In this document: positions 46,503 through 55,573 of the stretch, piece by piece
Layout of the letters: every line of letters starts with the position of its first letter
How positions within the stretch are numbered: the first letter of the stretch is position 1
Assembly (NCBI RefSeq): GCF_002237645.1
Contig: NZ_MJUZ01000011.1
Location: forward strand, 62,001-126,000
DNA length: 64,000 nucleotides
From: Desulfovibrio sp. MES5
GTDB taxonomy: Bacteria > Desulfobacterota > Desulfovibrionia > Desulfovibrionales > Desulfovibrionaceae
Reading direction: 5' to 3'
Notes under the pieces: generated by a model
Database searches by the model: none
Told to the model about the DNA's origin: nothing
What the model saw: the letters and a program-made list of their open reading frames with translations, nothing else
Position numbers and translations under genes: made by a program

Positions 46503-49500
46503 CTAGCTGACCTTTGAACCACAATAGGGGCAGAAGGTGATGTTTTCCATGGGAATGGGCTGACCGCAGGCTTCATTGGCGCATACGCGCGGCACAGGGC
46601 CAAGCTCCACAATGAGTTCGCCCTCGCGCACAGAAACCATCTGCTTGCTTTCTTTGAAGTCAGCGGTTTTCAGTACACGTTTGACCATGCCGTCCACAGG
46701 GGCGAGCACGGCTTTTTCCTGCTTCATGATGGACACGTTGAACAGTTCCTCGCCAGCCCTGACCACGTCGCCAGGGTGCACATACATGACCCAGAGGTCG
46801 CCGTTGCTAGGCGCGGCCACATGGTACGGGTTGGAAGGATCAGCCATAAGAGCGCCCTTGGCGGCAGTCCCCACGGGCTGGCGCACCTGCACCTCGTTAC
46901 TCATGAATTCAGAATCCAGCACATAACGGCAGATGGATATCCCGGCCTCATTGGGCGAGGATATGCTCAACAACTGCAGATGATGCGGCTTGCCGCTGCT
47001 GTCGTTGAAGTACAGGTCCTGGCCGACCTTCAGCCCTTCGAACCACACATGCAGGGGCAGGTTGTTGGGATCGCCGAACTTGGCCTTGAACTGTATGGTC
47101 TTGAGGGCGTCCGCCGGATGATTGAGGTAGAGCACAAACTCTTCATCATTGGGCTTGCGCTTGAGAATGTCGGCGCAGGCCTTTTCTTCCGCAGACAGAT
47201 TTATATCCGTCAGCGATTCCAGAGGCGAAGTCTCGGTACGGCTGGCAATGGCGTTTTTCCACTCAGCGCCGAAAGCGCTCATGTATACCCAGTCTGCGGG
47301 GAAGCCCAGGGGCAGCTTGCCGAACTTGCCAAGCAGAAGATTGCGGAAGGCGTCGTTGCAGTCACGGTAGATGTGCAGACGGGCCTTGCGCATTTCCTGC
47401 GACAAATCCTCTTCCGGCGTGCGCGTCACTTCGGCAAGCACCTGAAGCAGGTAGCGCACCTCGTCTTCGCCGCCGCGCTTCCAGGCGCCGGTCACGGCCA
47501 GAAATGCCGTGTTCCAGGTGATCTGCGAACCGGGGGTGACGTCATGATACCGCACGATCTGGCGCGTGCTCTCAAGGAACTTGAGCATGTAGGGCAACAG
47601 GTGAATGTAGCCCTGCTTCATGGCCCCTTCCTGCGAGGAAGAGGTGGCCCCGCCGGGCATGCCATGCAGGGTGACGTCATAGTCTATGCCCTGGAAGTAC
47701 GGCGCGCAGTAGCGGTCATAGTAGGGCATGATCTGCTTGCAGACAAAGTTGGCGTCACGGATGGCGCTCTTGTCCAAATGGCACTTGAGGCCAAGTTCAT
47801 CTTCAATGTAGGCCATGGTGGCCAGCACGTCGCCCTGACCGTACGAACGCACGGCTGAACCCAGGCCCACATCGACAATGTGGGCTCCGGCTTTGGCCGC
47901 CGCGCCGCAGGCGGGCACGAAAAGGCCGTCGGTGTAATGGCGGTGATAGTGCAGCACAAGTTCAGGCCAGGCTTTGCGTATGGCCGTGACGAGTTCAGTC
48001 ATGAAGCGCGGGGGGCACACCCCGGCCATGTCCTTGAGGCCCAGAATGATCTGCCGCGAAGCTTCCTTGGGGTCCACGCCCATGACGCTGCCAACCATGC
48101 GCATCATGGCGTCCGTGACGCCAAGATAATGCTGCACGTCAAAACCCTTGGCCCAGGACATGGAGATGGCGGGCTGGAAAATGACGTCCTTGCGGCTGAG
48201 AACCACTTCAGCCATGGGACGCATGTTCTCAACATGGTTCAAAAAGTCAAAACAGCGGATGATCTGGTAGTGATCGCAGATCATTTCGCCGGTCTTGAGC
48301 ATGAGGTTGCGGGGCTGCGGCGTATACCCGAGCACGTTGGTGGAACGCACCAGAAGCTGCTTCATGGTCTTGGGGGCAAAGCGGTTCCACTCCTTCGCCT
48401 CGGTGAAGGGGTACGTCATATTGGCCAGCATGGCCACGTGGAAGTGCGCGCCGCCGCCGTTTTCTATGGAGAAGTACCCCACGTTGTCCAGATACGGGCC
48501 AATAAGCCTGTCTTCGGCAAGACGAAAACGGTTGCCGGAGTTGGACTGGGTGAAGTCGCGCGGCGTGGTGTCGGTAAAGTGCACCTTTCCGGAATCACGG
48601 ATATAATCCAGGGTAGCCAGACGGTCGCCCTGCGGATAGGGCGAAGGCTGCCGCCGCTGCGCCGAAGTGATGGCGGGCATTACCGGTTCAAAGGGTCCAA
48701 GACAGGGCGTGGTGTCCGAGCGGTATTCGCCAAGCTGCACGTAGGGATTGTAGCCCTTGGCGGAGATTTCGGCCACCAGCTTGGACAGGCGCTCGCCCTC
48801 GGGAGCAAGGTCGGTGTAGACCATGAGCTCCGGATGGTCGGCGATAAAGTTGGTGTTGATGTTGCCCTGGCGGAACAGGGGATTCTTTATGACCTGGCGG
48901 TAGAAAGGAATGGTGGTCTTGATGCCGCCGATGACATATTCACTGAGCGCGCGCTCCATGATGCCAAGGGTCTTTTCCCAGTCATGAGCATAGGAAATGA
49001 GCAGAGCGCCCGCCGAGTCGTAGTTGGCTGGGAACTCGTACCCGGCGCTGATGTTGGAGTCCAGCCGGACGCCGGGGCCGCCGGGCGACACATAGCGCGA
49101 AATAAGGCCGGAGTTGGGGGCAAAGTTGTCCTGCGGGTTCTCACAGTTGATGCGCACCTGCATGGCGCAGTACGAGGGACGCAGATTTTCTTCGCGGTAG
49201 CGCAGTTCCGCGCCAAAGGCCACGGCGATCTGCTCTTCAACGAGGTCGATGCCGTAGCGGCACTCAGTGATGCCGTGCTCCACCTGAAGCCGGGTATTGA
49301 CCTCGATAAGGTAGGGCGTGCCTTCGGGCGTGACCAGAAATTCCACAGTTGCCAGGCTGTGATAGCCCACCGCGCGCACCAGACGGCGCGAATAGTCCTT
49401 GAGTCTTTCGCGCAGGTTGCGTGAGAGGCCCGGCCAGGGCGAAGGGGTTATCTCAATGAGTTTCTGGTGATTGCGCTGCACGGTACAGTCGCGTTCATCA

Positions 49501-50204
49501 AAGGCAAAGACATTGCCGTACATGTCGGCAATGACCTGGATTTCAATGTGCCGCACGTCAGCGAGAAATTTTTCCACAAACAGGCGCGGATTGCCAAAAG
49601 AAGCCTGCGCCATGGTGGAAGCCTTGAAAAAGGCGTCCTCTAGCTCGGCTTCATTGTGAATGGCGAAAATACCTCGACCGCCGCCGCCGCCTTCAGCCTT
49701 GAGCATAATGGGCAGCCCCATCTCGCTGATGAGCTTTTTGGCAGTGGGCACATCAACTGCGCCGTCCGAACCGGGAACCACCGGGATGCCTAGCTTTCGA
49801 GCGACTTCCCGCGCCTGAACCTTGTTGCCGAGCAAGTTCATGGCCTCGGCGGTGGCGCCGATAAAGGTAATGCCCGCTTCTTTGCAGCGCGCGGGAAAGC
49901 GCGTGTCTTCAGAGGCGAATCCCCATCCGGGATGGATGCCGACGACGCCGCGTTGCTTGGCTTTGGCGATGACTCCGTCAATGTCCAGATAGGCGCGCGG
50001 CTCCGCTCCTAGTAGGACCAGTTCCTGCGCGGTGGAGGCCGCCGGAGCGGTTTTGTCCACATCAGTGGCGGTCATGGCTGCCACGGCGTCGAACCGTTCC
50101 CGGATGGAGCGGCAAATGCGCCTGCCCGGGATACCCCGGTTGGCGACAAGTATAACCTTACCCTTCAAAAACTCTTGCACTTCCGCGAATGTCTTGTTGC
50201 CCAT
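46503..50204 (-). CDS. pyc: Pyruvate carboxylase with C-terminal zinc ribbon
   Basis: A 1233-residue single-chain carboxylase. The biotin carboxylase domain is N-terminal (VANRGIPGRRICRSIRE, HPGWGFASE, KAEGGGGGRGI, EVNTRLQVEH). The carboxyltransferase barrel begins near 540 (FTDTTPRDFTQSNSGNRF) and has the carbamylated-Lys motif GLKDMAG and metal-type HYHRHYTDG. The biotinyl domain carries the biotin Lys1161 in SIMKQEK, with Gln where most enzymes have Met. After it comes an unusual tail with Cys1208, 1213, 1225 and 1228 (CANEACGQ...CPYCG), a rubredoxin-like zinc ribbon. It makes oxaloacetate from pyruvate. The biotin ligase gene is 5 bases upstream. The carboxyltransferase motifs are diverged, so another 2-oxo acid substrate is conceivable. 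Confidence 0.88.
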   Translation of the reverse strand: MGNKTFAEVQEFLKGKVILVANRGIPGRRICRSIRERFDAVAAMTATDVDKTAPAASTAQELVLLGAEPRAYLDIDGVIAKAKQRGVVGIHPGWGFASEDTRFPARCKEAGITFIGATAEAMNLLGNKVQAREVARKLGIPVVPGSDGAVDVPTAKKLISEMGLPIMLKAEGGGGGRGIFAIHNEAELEDAFFKASTMAQASFGNPRLFVEKFLADVRHIEIQVIADMYGNVFAFDERDCTVQRNHQKLIEITPSPWPGLSRNLRERLKDYSRRLVRAVGYHSLATVEFLVTPEGTPYLIEVNTRLQVEHGITECRYGIDLVEEQIAVAFGAELRYREENLRPSYCAMQVRINCENPQDNFAPNSGLISRYVSPGGPGVRLDSNISAGYEFPANYDSAGALLISYAHDWEKTLGIMERALSEYVIGGIKTTIPFYRQVIKNPLFRQGNINTNFIADHPELMVYTDLAPEGERLSKLVAEISAKGYNPYVQLGEYRSDTTPCLGPFEPVMPAITSAQRRQPSPYPQGDRLATLDYIRDSGKVHFTDTTPRDFTQSNSGNRFRLAEDRLIGPYLDNVGYFSIENGGGAHFHVAMLANMTYPFTEAKEWNRFAPKTMKQLLVRSTNVLGYTPQPRNLMLKTGEMICDHYQIIRCFDFLNHVENMRPMAEVVLSRKDVIFQPAISMSWAKGFDVQHYLGVTDAMMRMVGSVMGVDPKEASRQIILGLKDMAGVCPPRFMTELVTAIRKAWPELVLHYHRHYTDGLFVPACGAAAKAGAHIVDVGLGSAVRSYGQGDVLATMAYIEDELGLKCHLDKSAIRDANFVCKQIMPYYDRYCAPYFQGIDYDVTLHGMPGGATSSSQEGAMKQGYIHLLPYMLKFLESTRQIVRYHDVTPGSQITWNTAFLAVTGAWKRGGEDEVRYLLQVLAEVTRTPEEDLSQEMRKARLHIYRDCNDAFRNLLLGKFGKLPLGFPADWVYMSAFGAEWKNAIASRTETSPLESLTDINLSAEEKACADILKRKPNDEEFVLYLNHPADALKTIQFKAKFGDPNNLPLHVWFEGLKVGQDLYFNDSSGKPHHLQLLSISSPNEAGISICRYVLDSEFMSNEVQVRQPVGTAAKGALMADPSNPYHVAAPSNGDLWVMYVHPGDVVRAGEELFNVSIMKQEKAVLAPVDGMVKRVLKTADFKESKQMVSVREGELIVELGPVPRVCANEACGQPIPMENITFCPYCGSKVS

Positions 50205-50209
50205 GCCTT

Positions 50210-51043
50210 TTAACCCTTTACTGCTGCTCTGCCGGTTAGCAGAAGGCTTCCGCTAAAAAATTCCTCAAGCCGTCCGTTTTGGTTAAGACAAAGGCCGCCT
50301 GCCGGGCCCAAACCCGTCAACCAGCCGCGCACAATGCGCCCATCGTCGCGCAGCTCCACATCTTTTCCACGCCACAGCAAAAGACTGTCGGCGCGCTTTT
50401 TCCACTGCCCGGAAAATGAGTGGGAGTTAATATATGCTGAATGCATGCGCATTACAAGCCGTTGCCATATGACTTCCGCTGTAGAAATATACCCCCCCTC
50501 CATATGCCCCAACACTTCACGAAGACAGGTGGCCTCCATGGCGGCGTCTGCCCGCAACTGCGTAGCTGGCGGGGAAAAATCCACGTTGATGCCCATACCC
50601 GCCAGCAGTATGCCGCCGCGCTCTTCAAGCAGGATGCCCGCCAGTTTTTTGGGCTGCCCGTCAATATCCTCAATAACAATATCATTGGGCCACTTGAGCT
50701 GCACAGGCCAGCCCTCGCTCCGCAAGGCTTTTGCCAGTAAAGACGCTGTGGCCGGGGCCGCTGCGGAACCGTCAAAAGGCGGGGTCACCGGCATCCGCAT
50801 GGCCACATAGATATTGCCCGGCGGCGAATGCCAGAAGCGCCGCAATTGACCACGCCCGGCGCTCTGGGCCGCGCACTGCACGCTGTCCCACGGCGCAAGC
50901 AGGCCACTGGCGGCCATATGCATGGCGGTATCAAGACATGAGGCCAGATGTCCAAAACGCCAGATGGCGGGCGAACGCGAATCCGGCGTTGAAGAGGTCC
51001 CCTCGCTTCCCTCATGTGGATGACTGTGACATACTGCGACCAT
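50210..51043 (-). CDS. birA: Biotin-protein ligase (short form)
   Basis: A 277-residue BPL catalytic domain plus C-terminal SH3-like domain. Motifs: AAQSAGRGQLRRFWHSPPGN near 58-77 (biotinyl-AMP loop), LKWPNDIVI near 117 and KKLAGILLE. There is no N-terminal winged helix, so it is not a repressor. The ATG at 51043 follows GAGGTAAAG. It lies 5 bases upstream of pyc, whose product is its obvious substrate. Its start overlaps the start of the divergent CCA-type gene within the same CATG. Confidence 0.92.
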   Translation of the reverse strand: MVAVCHSHPHEGSEGTSSTPDSRSPAIWRFGHLASCLDTAMHMAASGLLAPWDSVQCAAQSAGRGQLRRFWHSPPGNIYVAMRMPVTPPFDGSAAAPATASLLAKALRSEGWPVQLKWPNDIVIEDIDGQPKKLAGILLEERGGILLAGMGINVDFSPPATQLRADAAMEATCLREVLGHMEGGYISTAEVIWQRLVMRMHSAYINSHSFSGQWKKRADSLLLWRGKDVELRDDGRIVRGWLTGLGPAGGLCLNQNGRLEEFFSGSLLLTGRAAVKG

Positions 51044-52139
51044 GGAACTTTACCTCGTTGGCGGCGCGGTGCGCGACATGCTGGTGGGCCGGACGCCCAC
51101 GGAACTGGATTTCGCCTTTAGCGGCACTGTGGCAGATTTTCTGGATCTCCATCCTGATGCCCGGCGTGTTGGCAAAAGCGTACACGTTTGTCTGTGGCGC
51201 GGACGGGAATGTATGCCCCTGCGCGGCAACAGCCCAGAAAACGATTTCATGGCGCGCGACCTCACGGTCAATGCCCTGGCGCTGGACAGCGCAGGAAGAC
51301 TGTATTCGCACCCGCAGGCTCTTCACGACCTGCAGCGGCGGATTCTGCGTCCTGCCTCCCCCACTTCTTTTGCCAATGACCCCACACGAATCTTCCGCCT
51401 GGCGCGCTTTGCAGCCGCCTGGCCTGACTGGAGCATCGACAGAAGCGCCTTTGAGCAGATGCGCGCCCTTTCGGCAGCGGAACTCGCCGCTTTGCCCGCC
51501 GAACGTGTGGGCCGCGAAATTGTCAAGGCTCTGGGAGCCCCGGCTCCCGCCCGCTTTTTTCGCGTGCTGGCCCAGGGGCACGCCCTGCGGCCATGGCTCA
51601 CGGAACTGGACGAAGCAAGCCGGATTCCCGCAGGCCCCAGGCAGTGGCACAACAATTCGGTTCTCGGCCACAGCCTGCGCATTATGGACACGGTTGCTGG
51701 CGACGCATTGACGGCCTGGATGGCCCTTTGCCATGATTTGGGAAAAATCCAGACCGACCCTGCCCTGCTGCCGCATCACTATGGCCATGAAAAACGCGGC
51801 ATTGCCCTGAGTGCCGACATGGCGCATCGCCTGCGCCTGCCAGCCCGCTTTGCCAAGGCCGGTATGCTTGCGGCGGCGGAGCACATGAAAGGCGGCATGT
51901 ATTCAATGCTTCGGCCCGGAACCCGCCGCGACCTGCTCTGGCGGGTGCATGCGTCAGGCCTTGACCAACAGTTCTGGCGGCTGGTGGATGCGGACAGCGG
52001 CAGCCCTGTCAGCGCTGTGGCTCTTGCGCATCTGGCTGTGCTTCTTGATTTGCGTCTGCCCGATGCGTGGCGCGACAAAGGGGAAATTTCTGCCCGAAAG
52101 CTGCGGGACCTGCATTGCCAGGCACTGGCAAAACTTTAG
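51042..52139 (+). CDS. tRNA nucleotidyltransferase/poly(A) polymerase family protein with HD domain
   Basis: A 365-residue class II nucleotidyltransferase. The head has LYLVGGAVRDMLVGRTPTEL and LDFAF, where the usual D-x-D metal pair reads E-x-D. Next come ARDLTVNALALD and NDPTRIFRLARFA, the neck. An HD-like CHDLGK lies near 230, as in CCA enzymes with a C-terminal HD domain. It probably adds or repairs the tRNA CCA end; a poly(A) polymerase or an A- or CC-adding role is also possible, since some bacteria split the work. It diverges from birA with overlapping start codons. Its TAG stop is the first part of TAGAGCA element 7. Confidence 0.85.
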   Translation: MELYLVGGAVRDMLVGRTPTELDFAFSGTVADFLDLHPDARRVGKSVHVCLWRGRECMPLRGNSPENDFMARDLTVNALALDSAGRLYSHPQALHDLQRRILRPASPTSFANDPTRIFRLARFAAAWPDWSIDRSAFEQMRALSAAELAALPAERVGREIVKALGAPAPARFFRVLAQGHALRPWLTELDEASRIPAGPRQWHNNSVLGHSLRIMDTVAGDALTAWMALCHDLGKIQTDPALLPHHYGHEKRGIALSADMAHRLRLPARFAKAGMLAAAEHMKGGMYSMLRPGTRRDLLWRVHASGLDQQFWRLVDADSGSPVSAVALAHLAVLLDLRLPDAWRDKGEISARKLRDLHCQALAKL

Positions 52140-52264
52140 AGCATTTAACACTTGAAATGCTTGCGTGCGGCAGGCAAAAGCCTGCCTGCTTGCATTTCGT
52201 GGCAAGGATTTTCCTGAAAATCCTTGCAGAGCAGTGAACTCATTTCATTCGTAAACTGCTCGAG
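52137..52264 (+). repeat. TAGAGCA-bounded modular repeat 7 (128-bp subtype)
   Basis: Begins at the stop codon of the CCA-type gene with TAGAGCATTTAACACTTGAAA and ends TGCTCGA. Internal hairpins GGCAGGC/GCCTGCC and GCAAGGATTTT/AAAATCCTTGC match element 2. Confidence 0.8.
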
Positions 52265-52382
52265 CGCGATCAGTGGTGGGGGTATCCCCTCGCCAAGGTC
52301 ACAACACAGCCGCAAGGACGTTCCCCTGGCAAACAACTGAGCTTGCGTCTTCACCGGCAAGCGCCGCCCGTCGCCGCTCACA

Positions 52383-52910
52383 TCACAAAGACGCGGCGCA
52401 AGCAGGCTCCGCTCCACGTTCACCGCACAAAGCAGCGCAGCCCGCGTCCATGTAGCGTTCACAAAGAGCGTCCATGTCCGGGCCATGGTCCAATCCGCAC
52501 AAATGCCCCATGCCGTGGGCCAGAAGCCGCACGGCATGCTCAGCCGGGTCCTGCCCGTACAGCAGGCACTCCCTGCGCAGTGTGTCCAGTGAAAGAAGTA
52601 GAACTCCGGGAGCGTCCGCCCCGCCGGGAAAGGAAAGAATATTGGTGGGGCCCGAGCAGCCGAGATGTCTGGCGTTGGCATCCGCAATGGCGGCATCGTC
52701 CAGCAAAAAAAGCTCAACTTCCGCCGGAACCTGAAATTCTTCGGAGGCAGGCGGGGCCGCATCCGGAAGCACTTCAAGCATGGCCTCAAGAGCTGTTTTC
52801 ATCTGACGCCAGTGGAGCGGCGTGAAGGCAGCACCCTGAGGGTAATGACAAAAGATGCGAACCCGTCCGTCCCCTTTTGCGCGCGCCAGGGATGAGGAAA
52901 ACGACGTCAC
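52383..52910 (-). CDS. ybeY: Endoribonuclease YbeY (rRNA maturation factor)
   Basis: A 175-residue UPF0054 protein. The zinc motif H-x3-H-x5-H is seen in LLAHGMGHLCGLDHGPDM near 130-147. Upstream, ANARHLGCSGPTNILSFP is the conserved family segment. YbeY acts in 16S rRNA 3' maturation and ribosome quality control. Its ATG overlaps the stop of the upstream HD gene in an ATGA. A 30-residue C-terminal extension with four Cys (CERYMDAGCAALCGERGAEPAC) is not usual. Confidence 0.9.
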   Translation of the reverse strand: MTSFSSSLARAKGDGRVRIFCHYPQGAAFTPLHWRQMKTALEAMLEVLPDAAPPASEEFQVPAEVELFLLDDAAIADANARHLGCSGPTNILSFPGGADAPGVLLLSLDTLRRECLLYGQDPAEHAVRLLAHGMGHLCGLDHGPDMDALCERYMDAGCAALCGERGAEPACAASL

Positions 52911-55573
52911 CGCGCGCCATTGCCCGAAGGCTTTTGCGGCGCACCCTGCCCTTGCTGGCCTGACTGCCCTGGCTGACTGGTCCGATCCGACTGGCTGACC
53001 TGGCTCGGCTGCCCTGTCTGGCCCGGCTGTTCTGTCTGATCTGACGGCCTACGCTGGCCCGCTTGAGCGCCAGCGGCGGAAAGGCCCGAACCGTTGCCAT
53101 TGGTGGGCGCAGTGGGCGTCTTTTCAGATTTCACACTTTCCGTGCCGCCATTCTTCGCTCCGCCCTGCGACGCGGGATAGGGCGTGACAACAGGAACATA
53201 AGGAAGAACCGGCATAGTCGCAGTGGGGGAAGCAGCCCCTCCGGCTTCGCCCTTGGGCTCCTGCCGGGCCTCGCCCTTGCCTTCCGGCCGGGCTTCAGGC
53301 TTGCCATTGGGCTTGCCATCAGATTTTCCATCAGGCTTGCCATCGACCTTGCCCCCAACCTTGTTGGCAACGTCACGTATTTTGGCGTCGGGATAGGCAA
53401 TGCGCTGGTGAAAAATACCCGTGAGGATGCGCTGGAAGTTCTCGCTGAGATAATGCAGATCCTTGAACGTCAGCTCGGACTCGTCCAACTGCCCTTCGGA
53501 GAAAATCCCCTTGATGATGGCGTCAATATGGCTCTTGATGCGCGCCGGGGTGGGGTCGGTAAGCGTGCGGCTTGAAGCCTCCACCGAGTCGGCCAGCATG
53601 AGAATGGCGGCTTCCTTTGTCTGCGGCCTCGGTCCCAGGTAGCTGTAATCGGACTCTCTGGGCTTTTCGCCCATATTGAGGGCTTTCTGGTAGAAATAGC
53701 GGATGATGCGCGTGCCGTGGTGCTGGCTGATGATATCTACAATGTCTTGACCAAGTTTGTAGCGTTCGGCCAGTTCCGTGCCTTTTTTGACATGGGACAG
53801 CAGAATAAGCGCGCTCATGGACGGCGCGAGCTTGTCGTGCTTGTTGGGGCCGCCAAACTGGTTTTCGATGAAATACTCGGGATAGGACAGCTTGCCCACG
53901 TCATGATAGAGCGCGGCCACCTTGCACAGCAGGCTGTTGGCGCCGATGGCCTTGGCCCCGGCTTCCACCATGTTGGATACCACCAGCGAATGGTGATAGG
54001 TGCCGGGCACCGTCACCATAAGTTCCTGCATGAGCGGCTGTTCGAGGCTCATGAGCTCCATCAGGCGGAAGCGCGTACTGTAGCCGAAGCTCAGTTCCAG
54101 CACCGGGCTGACGGCAAAAAGCAGAATGAGCGACAGCAGGCTGTTGATGGCCACTGCGGCAAGCTGCACAGGCAGTTCGGCCGGGGCCGTCTGCGACAGC
54201 AGGGCCGTGCCGAACCAGATGAGCGACTGGCCAATGGTCAGGGGCACAATGCTCCACACCACATCCTGACGGCTCTGGGCGTTGGTCACAAGCCATGTGG
54301 CCAGCATGCCCCCAAGAAACTGGAACAGAAAGAAGTAAAAATCTTCCTGAAACATGAGCATGGTGAAGAACGACAGCAAAAGCCCCATGGTGCAGTAGCG
54401 CCGGGCCGCAAAAACCATGGCCACAAGCCCCACGGCGCCCGCCACGGGAAAGCCCAGACCAAGGGTATTGAGAAAAGTCACGCTGTCCATGCGCAGGCCC
54501 AGCACATAGACAATCTTCGCCCCTGCGCCAAAAAGCAGAAGCAGCAGCGAAATCAGCAGCATATCCTTACAGCGCAGCGGTGTTCCGGGCTTGCCGCTTG
54601 GCGCGACAAAAAAACCGACGCTCAGGACCAGGGAACACAAAAAGGCTCCCATTGCCGTGCCCCAATGCATGGGGTCAGACGCGGATTTATACAGGGTTTG
54701 CAGTTTTATCTGCTGTTCGCGACTGACACGCTCACCCTTGCGTATTAAGATTTCGCCCTTGAGAATCTGATAGTATACCGGCTCCACCATGCTCATGACG
54801 GCGTTGCCGCGCTTTTGCGTGGCTTCGCGGTTAAGCGTGAGCGAGGCGGGCACGGTGGCGGAAAGCAGAATATTGATGGCCCGGCGTGACTGCGCGTTTA
54901 GGGAGGGAACCTGCCGGACAATGGAAGAAACCTCGGCCAAAAACGATTGCACGTCGGGCAGGCTGGTCACTTCGGGGCGCAGGATTTCCGTATTATTATC
55001 AAGATTGCGGATGATGACGCCGCTGCGCCCGACCCTGGCAGAGCGTATGTCGCCCACAAGCCCTTCGGCCATGTGTTCGCGGATGCTGGGCAGCAGTGTT
55101 TTCAGCAGATAGGACTGAACCTCTGGATGCGACAGTTCAGGCAGCACTTCATCGGCCACGGGCGGGGTCAGTTCATCGGCAAGGCGCTGCAGAGGGCCTT
55201 CATGGGCTTTATAGTCCACCCCGTTATTCAGGCTGCGCAAAATCTCCACAATGCGGTTTTGAAAAGCCACATAGGGTTCCAGGCTCAGGTCATACACAGG
55301 GGGCTGCAAAAACAGCACCTGCTTACGGCGCGCCTTGGTGGCCTGCGTATCTTCCACCAGAATGTCGCGGTCGGCGATAACATCCGAGTCCGCCACCTGC
55401 CCGGCCACATAGATTCTGGGCACCACTTCAAAATTGGCCCCGACCAGAAGCGACAGGGCAAAAAAAGTAATGATGAGGGCCGCCAGCCCCCAACCGCAGT
55501 GATGCCGCGCCCTCAACGCATGGATGAGCGCCAGGAAGCTAGCTGGCCGTGCCGTCTTTTTCTGCGTTATCAT
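52907..55573 (-). CDS. pgpH: 7TM-HD membrane phosphodiesterase (PgpH family)
   Basis: An 888-residue 7TMR-HDED protein. After a first membrane helix (about 28-48) comes a large extracytoplasmic domain to about 300, then a cluster of hydrophobic helices (about 305-500) and the cytosolic HD domain (TYHHSLVVSNMVEAGA, LYHDVGK, QHHGT). In Gram-positive bacteria PgpH hydrolyses c-di-AMP. The last 152 residues are a low-complexity tail: KxDGK repeats, Pro/Ala-rich, then Gln/Gly/Ser-rich. It lies between phoH and ybeY, an order kept widely in bacteria; the gene overlaps both neighbours. Confidence 0.9.
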   Translation of the reverse strand: MITQKKTARPASFLALIHALRARHHCGWGLAALIITFFALSLLVGANFEVVPRIYVAGQVADSDVIADRDILVEDTQATKARRKQVLFLQPPVYDLSLEPYVAFQNRIVEILRSLNNGVDYKAHEGPLQRLADELTPPVADEVLPELSHPEVQSYLLKTLLPSIREHMAEGLVGDIRSARVGRSGVIIRNLDNNTEILRPEVTSLPDVQSFLAEVSSIVRQVPSLNAQSRRAINILLSATVPASLTLNREATQKRGNAVMSMVEPVYYQILKGEILIRKGERVSREQQIKLQTLYKSASDPMHWGTAMGAFLCSLVLSVGFFVAPSGKPGTPLRCKDMLLISLLLLLFGAGAKIVYVLGLRMDSVTFLNTLGLGFPVAGAVGLVAMVFAARRYCTMGLLLSFFTMLMFQEDFYFFLFQFLGGMLATWLVTNAQSRQDVVWSIVPLTIGQSLIWFGTALLSQTAPAELPVQLAAVAINSLLSLILLFAVSPVLELSFGYSTRFRLMELMSLEQPLMQELMVTVPGTYHHSLVVSNMVEAGAKAIGANSLLCKVAALYHDVGKLSYPEYFIENQFGGPNKHDKLAPSMSALILLSHVKKGTELAERYKLGQDIVDIISQHHGTRIIRYFYQKALNMGEKPRESDYSYLGPRPQTKEAAILMLADSVEASSRTLTDPTPARIKSHIDAIIKGIFSEGQLDESELTFKDLHYLSENFQRILTGIFHQRIAYPDAKIRDVANKVGGKVDGKPDGKSDGKPNGKPEARPEGKGEARQEPKGEAGGAASPTATMPVLPYVPVVTPYPASQGGAKNGGTESVKSEKTPTAPTNGNGSGLSAAGAQAGQRRPSDQTEQPGQTGQPSQVSQSDRTSQPGQSGQQGQGAPQKPSGNGAR

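Noticed and set aside
47880-49424. 514-codon open frame antisense to pyruvate carboxylase
   Set aside because: Shadow of the minus-strand gene with no domain or start signal.
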